Below, piece by piece: positions 18,651 to 25,857 of a stretch of DNA of 64,000 bases; the stretch's first letter is position 1, and the number at the start of each line of letters is the position of its first letter. Below the pieces are notes generated by a model, which had not been told where the DNA came from, made no database searches, and saw only the letters and a list, made by a program, of their open reading frames with translations. The stretch comes from Streptomyces sp. A1277 (GTDB lineage Bacteria > Actinomycetota > Actinomycetes > Streptomycetales > Streptomycetaceae), in contig NZ_SSBI01000030.1 of the NCBI RefSeq assembly GCF_004795015.1, positions 1 to 64,000 of the forward strand. The letters are read 5' to 3'. The translations under genes and the position numbers were made by a program.

Positions 18651-18690
18651 GAACAAAACCGAACGGGACGTACCTTACCCGTTTACAGCC
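18651..18690. promoter_or_regulatory. ARE-like site upstream of receptor 2
   Basis: GAACAAAACCGAACGGG followed by ACCCGTTTAC; AACGGG and CCCGTT are perfect arms around a 10-nt centre that contains GTAC. Position and composition fit an autoregulatory element overlapping the promoter of receptor 2. Confidence 0.5.
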
Positions 18691-18746
18691 CTGTACGCCG
18701 CTCCCCCCTGGGGCCGTTCAGGGAAGAGCGGTGCCACATTCCGGGG

Positions 18747-19517
18747 TCACCAGGCGGTCCGTCCTCCGTCCACCGGCACCGTCACGCCCGTCACGAAGCT
18801 CGCCAGGTCACTACAGAGCCAGGCGGCCGTCTCCGCCACCTCTTCCGGGGCCGCGGCCCGTGCCTGCGGCGCGGACCGGTGGGCCCGCGCCTCGGTTTCC
18901 GGTGAGTTCGCGAACCACTCGCCGGTCATCTCGGAGCGGGTCAGCCCCGGAGCGATCGCGTTGACGCGGATGCCCTGCGCGGCGTACTCGACGGCGGCCG
19001 CCTTGGTCAGCCCGATCACCGCGTGCTTCGACGCGATGTAGGGCGCCCCGGTGGCGGAGGCCACCAGCCCACCGACACTGCTGGTATTGACGATGGCCCC
19101 GCCCTTGCCCTCCAGCATGGCCGCGATCTCGTGGCGCATGCAGTTCCACACCCCGGTCACGTTCGTCCCGACGACGCGTTCGTACACGTCGTCGCCGATG
19201 AGGTGCATCGGGGTCCTCGGGAGGCCGACGCCAGCGTTGTTGAAGGCCACGTCCAGTCGTCCGTGCCGCTCCACGGTGCTCTCCACCACGCGCCGTACGG
19301 CCTCCCCGTCACGCACGTCCAGGACCTGGTGGGTCGCCTCGGCACCCGTGCCGCGCAGCTCGTCCGCGAGCTCGCGCAGCCGGTTCTCCCGACGGGCCGT
19401 CAGCACGACGACGGCACCGTGCCGGGCGAACACCCGCCCGGCGGCGGCCCCGATACCGCTGCTGGCACCGTGGACGATCGCGACCTTCCCCTCCAGGATC
19501 GGGGCGGTGCCGTTCAT
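18747..19517 (-). CDS. Short-chain dehydrogenase/reductase of the GBL island
   Basis: A 256-residue classical SDR: GASSGIGAAAGRVFARHG (NAD(P)-binding TGxxxGxG), FNNAGVG (NNAG), the catalytic VNTSSVGG serine, YIASKHAVIG (YxxxK) and VNAIAPGLTRSEM. Homologous reductases (for example BarS1) reduce the keto group of GBL precursors, and the adjacent receptor and afsA-like genes support that role. The ATG at 19515-19517 overlaps the HAD stop as ATGA, so the two are translationally coupled. A longer in-frame extension upstream runs antisense-like through the HAD gene and is not real. Confidence 0.85.
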   Translation of the reverse strand: MNGTAPILEGKVAIVHGASSGIGAAAGRVFARHGAVVVLTARRENRLRELADELRGTGAEATHQVLDVRDGEAVRRVVESTVERHGRLDVAFNNAGVGLPRTPMHLIGDDVYERVVGTNVTGVWNCMRHEIAAMLEGKGGAIVNTSSVGGLVASATGAPYIASKHAVIGLTKAAAVEYAAQGIRVNAIAPGLTRSEMTGEWFANSPETEARAHRSAPQARAAAPEEVAETAAWLCSDLASFVTGVTVPVDGGRTAW

Positions 19518-20245
19518 ACGCACACCTCCGCGCTCTCCGGCCGGGCCGCGTCCTGCCAGACGGTGCCCGCCCCGGCCTCCCGGTCGAGCCTGCGCACCAG
19601 GGCCTCGTCGATCTCGTCGAGCGAACCGACCACGTGCCGGGCACCGGCCGCACGCATCAGGGCCGGCTGGAAGCCGTGCTCGAAGCTGCTGGGATGTCCG
19701 ATGAAGGGCACGTCCAGCTCGCGGGCCCGGGCCGCGAACGAAGCGGCGTCGTCGATGAAGAGCACCTGCTCGCGGCGGAGGCCGAAGCGATCCTCGGCGA
19801 TCTCGCGGATTCCGGGCCGGAAGTCGTTGGTGCAGATGTACCCGGGAGCGGTGAACCAGCTGGCCCGCTCCCCCAGATGGCGCTCGAAGTGGTCCGCCCC
19901 GAGGCCGCCGTAGCACACGAGGCCGAGCCCCAGCGCCCGCAACCGATCGAGTAACGGCAGGGCACCGTCGATGAGTCGCACCGGCTGCGTGCGCAGGTAG
20001 CGCTCACGGGCGGCGAAGTATGCCTGGATCACTTCCTGTTCGGTCGCCCTCACGCCGGTGGCCTCGGCCAGGACACGCGCCGCCGTGCTCTGGGTCTGCG
20101 ACAGCAGCCGCTGCTCCAGCCCGGCGGTGTAGGTGCCGCCCCACTCGGTCACGAGCTGGTGCAGGACGGGGCTGAACGTGTCGTTGAGCAGGACTCCGTC
20201 GATGTTGACCGCGGCGAGGCGGAGCGTACAGAGTGGTGCGTTCAT
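19514..20245 (-). CDS. HAD-superfamily protein with altered nucleophile
   Basis: A 243-residue HAD-fold protein of the phosphoglycolate phosphatase / beta-phosphoglucomutase branch: N-terminal AVNIDGVLLNDTF, a helical cap, LGLVCYGGLGADHF, and the acidic VLFIDDAASFAARAREL motif IV. HAD motif I normally reads DxDGT/V; here the first aspartate, the phosphoryl-accepting nucleophile, is asparagine (N14) while D16 and the motif IV aspartates remain. A conventional phosphatase activity is therefore doubtful. HAD genes occur in other butenolide and GBL clusters, where dephosphorylation of the AfsA product is required, so this one may be non-catalytic or use another mechanism. Confidence 0.8.
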   Translation of the reverse strand: MNAPLCTLRLAAVNIDGVLLNDTFSPVLHQLVTEWGGTYTAGLEQRLLSQTQSTAARVLAEATGVRATEQEVIQAYFAARERYLRTQPVRLIDGALPLLDRLRALGLGLVCYGGLGADHFERHLGERASWFTAPGYICTNDFRPGIREIAEDRFGLRREQVLFIDDAASFAARARELDVPFIGHPSSFEHGFQPALMRAAGARHVVGSLDEIDEALVRRLDREAGAGTVWQDAARPESAEVCV

Positions 20246-20489
20246 CTAGGCGATCTCCCTGTCGGTCTGAGGGTCTGACGGTCACCCTGGGCATCCCGCG
20301 GAAAAACATCGCACACAGCAGGTTTCTGTGTTGGTGTATTTCCTCACCTCGGAGCCGATGAACACCCCTTAAGTCCGATTCTCCCTGCTTTCCACCCCTA
20401 TTTGACGCAGCGAACGCTCAGCAAACCGGAATGTTGGACTCAAGTAAACGAGCCACACTTGGCAGAGATTTTACTTTCGGTCTCACGTT

Positions 20490-20514
20490 AAGAAAACCGG
20501 TAGGTCCGTATCTT
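20490..20514. promoter_or_regulatory. ARE-like operator upstream of the afsA homologue
   Basis: On the minus strand it reads AAGATACGGACC then TACCGGTTTTCTT, a good match to the GBL-receptor consensus of ACG/ACC and GGTTTxxTT halves, 43 nt before the ATG. The 311-nt gap 20246-20556 between the divergent HAD and afsA-like genes is otherwise AT-rich promoter DNA with no gene. Confidence 0.6.
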
Positions 20515-20556
20515 ATAGGCGTCGTCGCTGACCGCACATTCAAGACGGGGGTCCCC

Positions 20557-21510
20557 ATGGCTCTGTCCATCGCCAGTGGCAATACCGAACTGCCCGATAT
20601 GCCCAAGCTCACTACGACGGTGCCCAAGGAATACGTCCATCGGGCGTCCCTGGCCGAAGTGTTCCTCACCGGCTGTACCGCCCAGGAAGGACTGTCCTTC
20701 ACCCTCACCGGGCAATGGCCGCGCGCTCACACCCTCTTCAACAGCGCGGACGGGCGCAGCCACGACCCGCTGCAGGTGGCCGAGACGTTCCGTCAGGCCG
20801 GCATGTTCCTGGCGCACGCCGAAATGGGCATACCACTCGGCCACCACTTCGTGATGTGGAACCTGAACTACACGACGCATCTGGAAAACCTGGACATAGG
20901 CCCGCACCCGACCGACTTCGTGCTGGACGTGAGATGTGCGGACATCACCTACAGCGGGCGAAGAGTCAGCCAGTTCCACATGGAGTTCGCCATCCACCGG
21001 GACAGCGCCCTCGTCGCGCACGGAACGTCGCACTTCTCCGCCATCGCCCCGCGCGTCTACGCCCGCCTGCGCGCGAGCCGTCCGCAGCGCGACGACTCCG
21101 CGGTGCCGTGGCACGAGCCGACGAGTGCGCCCATGGCGCCGGCCTCCGTAGGCCGCCACCTCGCCGCCGATGTGGCGCTCACGCCGACCGGGGATTCATC
21201 GCGCTGGCTGCTGACTCCGGACCTGAACCACCCGATCTTCTTCGATCACGCCGGGGACCACCTGCCCGGCATGGTGCTGCTCGAAGCAGCGCGCCAGGCT
21301 GCGTGCGCCCTGACCGCCCCCCTGGTGATGCCCCCTTCGAGCGCGGCCACGGTCTTCCACCGCTACGCCGAACTCGACCGCCCCTGCTGGATCGAGGTGA
21401 CCCGGCTCTCGGCGGAGCACAGCGAACTGATGACCGTGGAGGTCGTGGGGCGGCAGGACGGCGAGGCCGTCTTCACCTCGACCATGACCGGCCCCTTGCA
21501 GCCCCTGTGA
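20557..21510 (+). CDS. AfsA-family gamma-butyrolactone synthase
   Basis: A 317-residue protein with the two hot-dog-fold A-factor repeats: residues about 20-150 (VPKEYVHRASLAEVFLTGCT; ETFRQAGMFLAHAEMGIPLG) and about 205-300 (LTPDLNHPIFFDHAGDHLPG; MVLLEAARQAACALTAP). AfsA enzymes condense a beta-ketoacyl-ACP with dihydroxyacetone phosphate to start autoregulator synthesis. The ATG at 20557-20559 has GGGGG 7 nt upstream and gives the usual family length; upstream in-frame codons overlap the ARE. It is divergent from the HAD-SDR pair, and together with two receptors makes a complete signalling island. Confidence 0.93.
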   Translation: MALSIASGNTELPDMPKLTTTVPKEYVHRASLAEVFLTGCTAQEGLSFTLTGQWPRAHTLFNSADGRSHDPLQVAETFRQAGMFLAHAEMGIPLGHHFVMWNLNYTTHLENLDIGPHPTDFVLDVRCADITYSGRRVSQFHMEFAIHRDSALVAHGTSHFSAIAPRVYARLRASRPQRDDSAVPWHEPTSAPMAPASVGRHLAADVALTPTGDSSRWLLTPDLNHPIFFDHAGDHLPGMVLLEAARQAACALTAPLVMPPSSAATVFHRYAELDRPCWIEVTRLSAEHSELMTVEVVGRQDGEAVFTSTMTGPLQPL

Positions 21511-21558
21511 GACCGCGCTGCGGCCACGGGCCAGGCTCCGCGACCCGCCGTACGCGGT

Positions 21559-21948
21559 TCAGGAACGGGCCGGAACCGTCTCCGCCGTGCCCTGCGAGCG
21601 GTTGGTCTTCTCCCCCACCTCACCCGGCGCGACCGTGCGCGGGTCGACCGCCTCCAGGGGCGAGCCGACCTTGTACGGGCACTCGGGGTCGTCGGGCCGG
21701 TTGGGGCGGTCGTGCGGCAGCAGGTAGAACGTGCGGCGGGCGAACAGGCCGCTGCCGAGGCTGCGGGGCGCCTTCGGGGCGAGGTTGGAGTAGCCGATGA
21801 GACGGCCGTCCCGTTCGTACCGGGGCTTGCCCTTACGGGTGTTGACCTTGTCCAGGGCCTGCCGGACGTAGTCGAGGCCCATCGGGTCCTCCAGCCACAC
21901 GATCTCGACCTCCTGGGCAACATCGCCTTCCTGGGGCAGCGCGCTCAT
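21559..21948 (-). CDS. Hypothetical plasmid protein
   Basis: A 129-residue protein (MSALPQEGDVAQEVEIVWLE) I do not recognise. It is soluble, charged, and ends in a disordered proline/threonine-rich tail. The segment DYVRQALDKVNTRKGKPRYE followed by LIGYSNLAPKAPRSLGSGLF looks like a compact folded core, and HDRPNRPDDPECPYKV may bind something acidic or metal. Its start overlaps the stop of a 49-residue ORF as ATGA, which in turn overlaps the helicase stop, so it is third in a coupled replication operon. That context suggests an accessory replication or maintenance role. Confidence 0.65.
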   Translation of the reverse strand: MSALPQEGDVAQEVEIVWLEDPMGLDYVRQALDKVNTRKGKPRYERDGRLIGYSNLAPKAPRSLGSGLFARRTFYLLPHDRPNRPDDPECPYKVGSPLEAVDPRTVAPGEVGEKTNRSQGTAETVPARS

Positions 21949-22094
21949 CGGCCCTCCTGCGTGTGGGCGGCCGCGGGTCGGCCTGGTGGTGTGTCGTTCG
22001 AGAAGCCGGTACCCCGACCGGCAGTGCGCCGACCGGAACATCCGCCTCCATCGTACGGGTGCCCGACAACCGCGGGCAGGGCGCAGTCGGTCAT
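21945..22094 (-). CDS. 49-residue coupled ORF between helicase and hypothetical gene
   Basis: MTDCALPAVVGHPYDGGGCS and 29 more residues. Its ATG overlaps the helicase TGA (ATGA) and its own TGA overlaps the next ATG (ATGA), with GAGGGGAG about 8 nt before the start. Such double overlap in an operon is strong positional evidence for translation, but the composition is unremarkable and no family is recognised. It may encode a small cysteine-containing protein or merely serve translational coupling. Confidence 0.55.
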   Translation of the reverse strand: MTDCALPAVVGHPYDGGGCSGRRTAGRGTGFSNDTPPGRPAAAHTQEGR

Positions 22095-23635
22095 CGTGCG
22101 CTCCCCTCGACTGCGCCGTCCGGCAGCAGTGCCAGGCCGGGGTAGAGCTTGGTCGCGTTGTTTTTGATCATTTCGGCAGGTGACGCCAGACCGAGCTCCT
22201 GTCGGATCCGGCTCGCGAAGGCGCGCGGTGTGGAGGCGCGAATGCCTTCGTCCGAGCACCAGCGGCAGTAGGTCTCGTACAGCAGCTTCTGCTCGACGCG
22301 CAGGTCGGGGTTGGGCCCCTCCCCCTCGCCCTTCGTGCATCGCTCGATGACGAACCGCCCGACGTGGTCCTCCGTGGTCTCGTACGCGGCCGTGGCGACC
22401 CGTACGGAGTCGGGGCCGGCGAGCGAGTCCCGGGTGGCCAGATAGCGCTGGGCGCCCTCGATGAGCCACTGCAGGATGCCCGGGCCCTCATCGGCGACCA
22501 GCTCGGCGGCGAGGTTGTCGATCTTGCGCTCGTCGGGAACGCGCCGCTCGAAGGGGATGATGCGCATCCGGCGCCAGAACGCGTGGCCGCCGGTGCCGAC
22601 TTCGGGGCAGTGGTTGCCGAGCAGCCAGAGCTTGTGGGTCGGGGTGAAGGTGAAGAAGTTCTGCCGCATGCGCCGGGCGGTGATGGTGTCGCCACCGGTG
22701 AGCAGCTTGACCCGGGCCTCGTTGAACTTGTCGTTGGGCTTGAGCTCGGAGCAGACGACGATGCGCCGCCCGTGCAGCTCGGTCAGCTCGGTGGAGTGTT
22801 CGGTGAACTTGCCCTTCTCCATGAGGAATCCGGGCGGCGCGGCGTTCGCGTAGTCGCCGAGGATCTGCGTCATCACCTCCAGGAGCACCGACTTGCCGTT
22901 GGCCCCCGAGCCGTACAGGAACGGCAGGACCTGCGCACCGACGTCGCCGGTGATGGAGTAGCCGAGCAGCAGGTGCAGGAAGCGGGTGGTCTCCAGGCCC
23001 TTCTCGTCGTCTCCGAAGGTGTCGCGCAGAAAGCTGTCCCAGCGCGGGACCGGCATCTTCTGCGGGGCGACGGTGGTGGCGCGCGAGTGCATGTCCGTGA
23101 GCGGATCGGGCTTGCGCAGTTCCCCGGTGCGCAGGTCCACGACGCCTGTGGGGGTGCACAGGGCGTAGATGTCGCCGTCCAGGGCATCGGGGTCCAGTCG
23201 CAGGCTCGGCGCGGCCTGGGCCTGGAACAGGAGGGCCTTGACCCCCGCGGTCGACTCCGAGTGACGGCTGTGCCCGGCCAGCTGCCGGTCCGTGAACCGG
23301 CCGCTCGGGTCGTGGTCGGCATACTGCTCCGCCATCTCGCCCGCGGCCCAGACGGCGGCCTCCTCGCCGCCGGTCAGCTTCCAGCGGTACGTGTCCCAGG
23401 AGTGCCAGCCCATTCCGATGACGTACCGGAACCGGTCGCGGTAGAGGCGTGCGAACAGCTTCGCGTTGCCGCGGTCGGTGAGGGAGCTCGGAAGCAGGCC
23501 GGCGGGCCGGGCGGCGGGCGCCTCGGCCTGCTGGGCGGGAAGACTCGGCTGCTCCCGCAGAGCCACGTCGAGGCTCTGCTGATGAATCTGCCGGGCTGCG
23601 GCTTCGGCGTCGAAGCGCACGGGCTCCACGCTCAT
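22091..23635 (-). CDS. SF3 helicase / P4-type DNA primase-helicase, plasmid replication protein
   Basis: A 514-residue protein. The N-terminal third (DRGNAKLFARLYRDRFRYVI; GWHSWDTYRWKLTGGEEAAV) is the D5-N region of phage P4-type primase-helicases. Residues 242-249 form the Walker A motif GSGANGKS, followed by the SF3 B-like segment RIVVCSELKPNDKFNEARVK, ITARRMRQNFFTFTPTHKLW (sensor) and GNHCPEV. It should act as the ring helicase that opens the plasmid origin. No separate catalytic primase domain is visible. Iterons and a nested palindrome lie directly upstream (23.9-24.2 kb), and two small genes are coupled downstream. The ATG at 23633-23635 was taken as start; GGACG lies nearby but the site is weak. 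Confidence 0.85.
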   Translation of the reverse strand: MSVEPVRFDAEAAARQIHQQSLDVALREQPSLPAQQAEAPAARPAGLLPSSLTDRGNAKLFARLYRDRFRYVIGMGWHSWDTYRWKLTGGEEAAVWAAGEMAEQYADHDPSGRFTDRQLAGHSRHSESTAGVKALLFQAQAAPSLRLDPDALDGDIYALCTPTGVVDLRTGELRKPDPLTDMHSRATTVAPQKMPVPRWDSFLRDTFGDDEKGLETTRFLHLLLGYSITGDVGAQVLPFLYGSGANGKSVLLEVMTQILGDYANAAPPGFLMEKGKFTEHSTELTELHGRRIVVCSELKPNDKFNEARVKLLTGGDTITARRMRQNFFTFTPTHKLWLLGNHCPEVGTGGHAFWRRMRIIPFERRVPDERKIDNLAAELVADEGPGILQWLIEGAQRYLATRDSLAGPDSVRVATAAYETTEDHVGRFVIERCTKGEGEGPNPDLRVEQKLLYETYCRWCSDEGIRASTPRAFASRIRQELGLASPAEMIKNNATKLYPGLALLPDGAVEGSAR

Positions 23636-23890
23636 GAGCGTCCTCGCGCGGAGAGCGGGCGCTGCGCGCCGACGGCCCGTCCGGCGGGGACCGGTGGGAA
23701 GGTCGGGGCCTGGTCGAGCAACTTCGGGTCCTTTGTCGGGCTGTTCGCGTGCGGGTCATGTCCCGCACCTCCAAGAGGCTGCGCCGGCGGGACCACGGGA
23801 CTGAAGGGACTGAAGCTTCTGAGTTGCCGAGCAGAGCGTAGCCCACCCCCGGGGGGCGCGACCGGGGAAGAGCAACGTGTCGGGAAAACC

Positions 23891-24243
23891 CAGTCCCGTC
23901 AGTCCCGTGGCAGCGCCCGGCCCGGTGGCGCCCCTGCGGCTGTTTCAGTCCCGTGCGGGCTCGGCCCCGTTCAGCCCCGTCCGTAAAACCGCAGGTCAGA
24001 GCATTGGCCTGCACAACAACGGGTCTGACGGGGCTGAGCCCTGTAGTTATCCCCAGCATAGAGAAACAGATGTCGTACGCGCGCGTACGCGTGTTCCCAT
24101 ATTCCTGAGTAGCTGATAACTACGAGGTTCCGCCCCGTCAGACCCGTTGGTGCTGGCAGGACATGCTCTGACCTGCGGTTTTATGCCAACGGGGCTGAAC
24201 CGGCCGGTTCAGCCCCGTTCAGTTCCGCCCCGTTCAGTCCCGT
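23891..24243. repeat. Candidate replication origin: CAGNCCCGT iterons and nested palindrome
   Basis: At least eleven copies of the nonamer CAGNCCCGT or its complement (starts 23891, 23900, 23946, 23972, 24019r, 24028r, 24139, 24189r, 24210, 24235, with degenerate copies near 23800 and 24220). Nested inside is a symmetrical dyad: arms 23985-24034 and 24132-24182 (starting AAAACCGCAGGTCAGAGCA), inner arms GTAGTTATC (24043) and GATAACTAC (24115), and a perfect palindrome CGTACGCGCGCGTACG at 24074-24089. All share a centre near 24082. The region is directly upstream of the helicase and downstream of the partition genes, as expected for an iteron-regulated origin. The gap 23636-24316 contains no convincing gene. 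Confidence 0.7.
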
Positions 24244-24316
24244 GGGACTCTGCAGCCGGGCCGGGCTTGCCTTCGAGCCCGGCTGGACCGCTCCTTGAGC
24301 CCTGTGCGCCGGAGTT

Positions 24317-24934
24317 TCAGAGGTCCCTGCGCCCCGGCAGGTACTGGTCGAGCACGACCGCCAGGAACTTGGTGTGGTCCGGCAGCCCGGCCTCGTTCAC
24401 CAGGCCGTCGATGACCGCCCGCTGAGCGCGCGTCGGCTTGTACTGCAGCTGCACGGGGCCGAGGCCGCGCAGGTCCGTGTTGTCCGGGGCGACCGCGAAC
24501 AGCTTGGACTGGAACTTGGGCGCGCGGCGCGCCTCCTCCACGACCTGGGCGAGCCCCTTCTCGACGGCCGCCTCCACCGCCAGGAACACGATCTGCGTGT
24601 GCGTCAGGTCGCTGCTCTTGCGGAGCTTGCGGAAGCGGGTGGCCACGTTGGTGGACACGTAGAACCCCACCGGCTTCGCCGTGTCCGCGTCCGCGACCGC
24701 CGGGGCCTGCTCCTCGGCCGGTTCGCGGCTGGGCTGCGGTACGACGACGGGGCGCGCGACGGCCGGCACCGGCTGCACCGGGGCGGCGGCGGGTGCGGAG
24801 CTCTGCGGCGTGGCCCAGCCGGCGAGCGCGCCGGAGGGCGCCCCTCCCCCGCTGAACAGGTTGCCGACGCCTTCGTCCGACATGCTCTGCTCGTCGTCCT
24901 GGGCTTCGGTCCTCTTGTTCTTCGGCGGTGTCAT
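24317..24934 (-). CDS. Partition-associated protein, ParB-like partner of ParA
   Basis: A 205-residue protein whose ATG overlaps the parA stop (ATGA), the usual parA-parB arrangement. Residues 1-100 are low-complexity and proline/alanine-rich. Residues about 105-205 form a charged helical domain: GFYVSTNVATRFRKLRKSSD, LTHTQIVFLAVEAAVEKGLA, YKPTRAQRAVIDGLVNEAGL. It lacks the large-ParB boxes, so it is probably a small centromere-binding protein of the ribbon-helix-helix type or another small ParB analogue. Function rests mainly on gene order. Confidence 0.65.
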   Translation of the reverse strand: MTPPKNKRTEAQDDEQSMSDEGVGNLFSGGGAPSGALAGWATPQSSAPAAAPVQPVPAVARPVVVPQPSREPAEEQAPAVADADTAKPVGFYVSTNVATRFRKLRKSSDLTHTQIVFLAVEAAVEKGLAQVVEEARRAPKFQSKLFAVAPDNTDLRGLGPVQLQYKPTRAQRAVIDGLVNEAGLPDHTKFLAVVLDQYLPGRRDL

Positions 24935-25857
24935 GCCGCGGCGTCCTTCCTGAGCTCCAGGGCCCTTGCGAACATCTCTTCGGTGAATCCTTCGTAGTCC
25001 GAGTCGAGCCCCTCGACGGCCCCGGGGACCGAGCGGTCCCCGGCTGCCCGCTGCTCCGCCAGCTCGTGCACGAGCAGGCCCCGCTTCCGCACCAGCCGGG
25101 CCACCGACTCGGTGTGCCCGATGAGGTGCTTGAACATGTGGGCCTCCGCGCCCAGCACCTTCTGCACCTGGAGCCGCACATCGGCGTGAATTCCGCTGTA
25201 GTTGCGCCCGGTGTCGAAGAGCAGGACGCCGAGCAGCGAGATGTGCGGGTTGATGTTGCTGACGAACTTGACGTAGGAGAACTCCAGCCCGATCTGAGCG
25301 AGGCCGTCCTCCGCGCCGCCGTCGCTCTTGACCGGGATGACCAGCCACCGTGCGGCGGACAGTGCGAGGCGCTGGAGCGACGGATTCTCCGGCGGGGTGT
25401 CGAGGACGATGATCTGGTACCGGTGCGCGATCGGCAGCAGGCACATCAGCAGCCGCAGATACGCCTGCGGGCCTTCCTTGGCGAGCAGCGTGTGGAAGAA
25501 GATCCCGAACTCGTCGCCGAGCGCCGGGCCGCCCAGGACGACATCCAGGTTCTCCCGCACGTTCTCGACCGGAGTCAGGGGCGCGCCGGTGCGCAGTGAC
25601 TCGATGAGCCCCGCTCCCCCGTCGTTCCATTCGGCTCGCTTGTACCCGAGCTCGCGCGCGATGTTGCCCTGCGCGTTGCAGTCGATGATGAGGGTACGCA
25701 ATCCGCTGCGAGCGGCCTTGCCCGCGGCGTTGGCGGAGATGGACGACTTGCCGACGCCCCCCTTGCCGTTGCCGAACATGAAGATGTGCGACAGCGACTC
25801 CCAGGGGATGCCGTGGGGCTGCGCGTGAGCGTCAGGCGCTTCGAAGGGACTGGCCAT
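24931..25857 (-). CDS. parA: ParA-family partition ATPase
   Basis: A 308-residue Walker-type ATPase with the deviant Walker A motif GNGKGGVGKSS (residues 29-39), the Walker A' segment LIIDCNAQGNIAREL and the Walker B stretch IIVLDTPPENPSLQ. It forms ATP-dependent filaments or gradients that segregate the replicon. ATG at 25855-25857 follows GAGAGGA; an alternative ATG four codons upstream is possible. The gene is coupled to the small downstream partner. A short GGCGC-gaa-GCGCC hairpin lies in the leader at about 25892-25906, and a long non-coding region follows, where the centromere may lie. Confidence 0.93.
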   Translation of the reverse strand: MASPFEAPDAHAQPHGIPWESLSHIFMFGNGKGGVGKSSISANAAGKAARSGLRTLIIDCNAQGNIARELGYKRAEWNDGGAGLIESLRTGAPLTPVENVRENLDVVLGGPALGDEFGIFFHTLLAKEGPQAYLRLLMCLLPIAHRYQIIVLDTPPENPSLQRLALSAARWLVIPVKSDGGAEDGLAQIGLEFSYVKFVSNINPHISLLGVLLFDTGRNYSGIHADVRLQVQKVLGAEAHMFKHLIGHTESVARLVRKRGLLVHELAEQRAAGDRSVPGAVEGLDSDYEGFTEEMFARALELRKDAAA

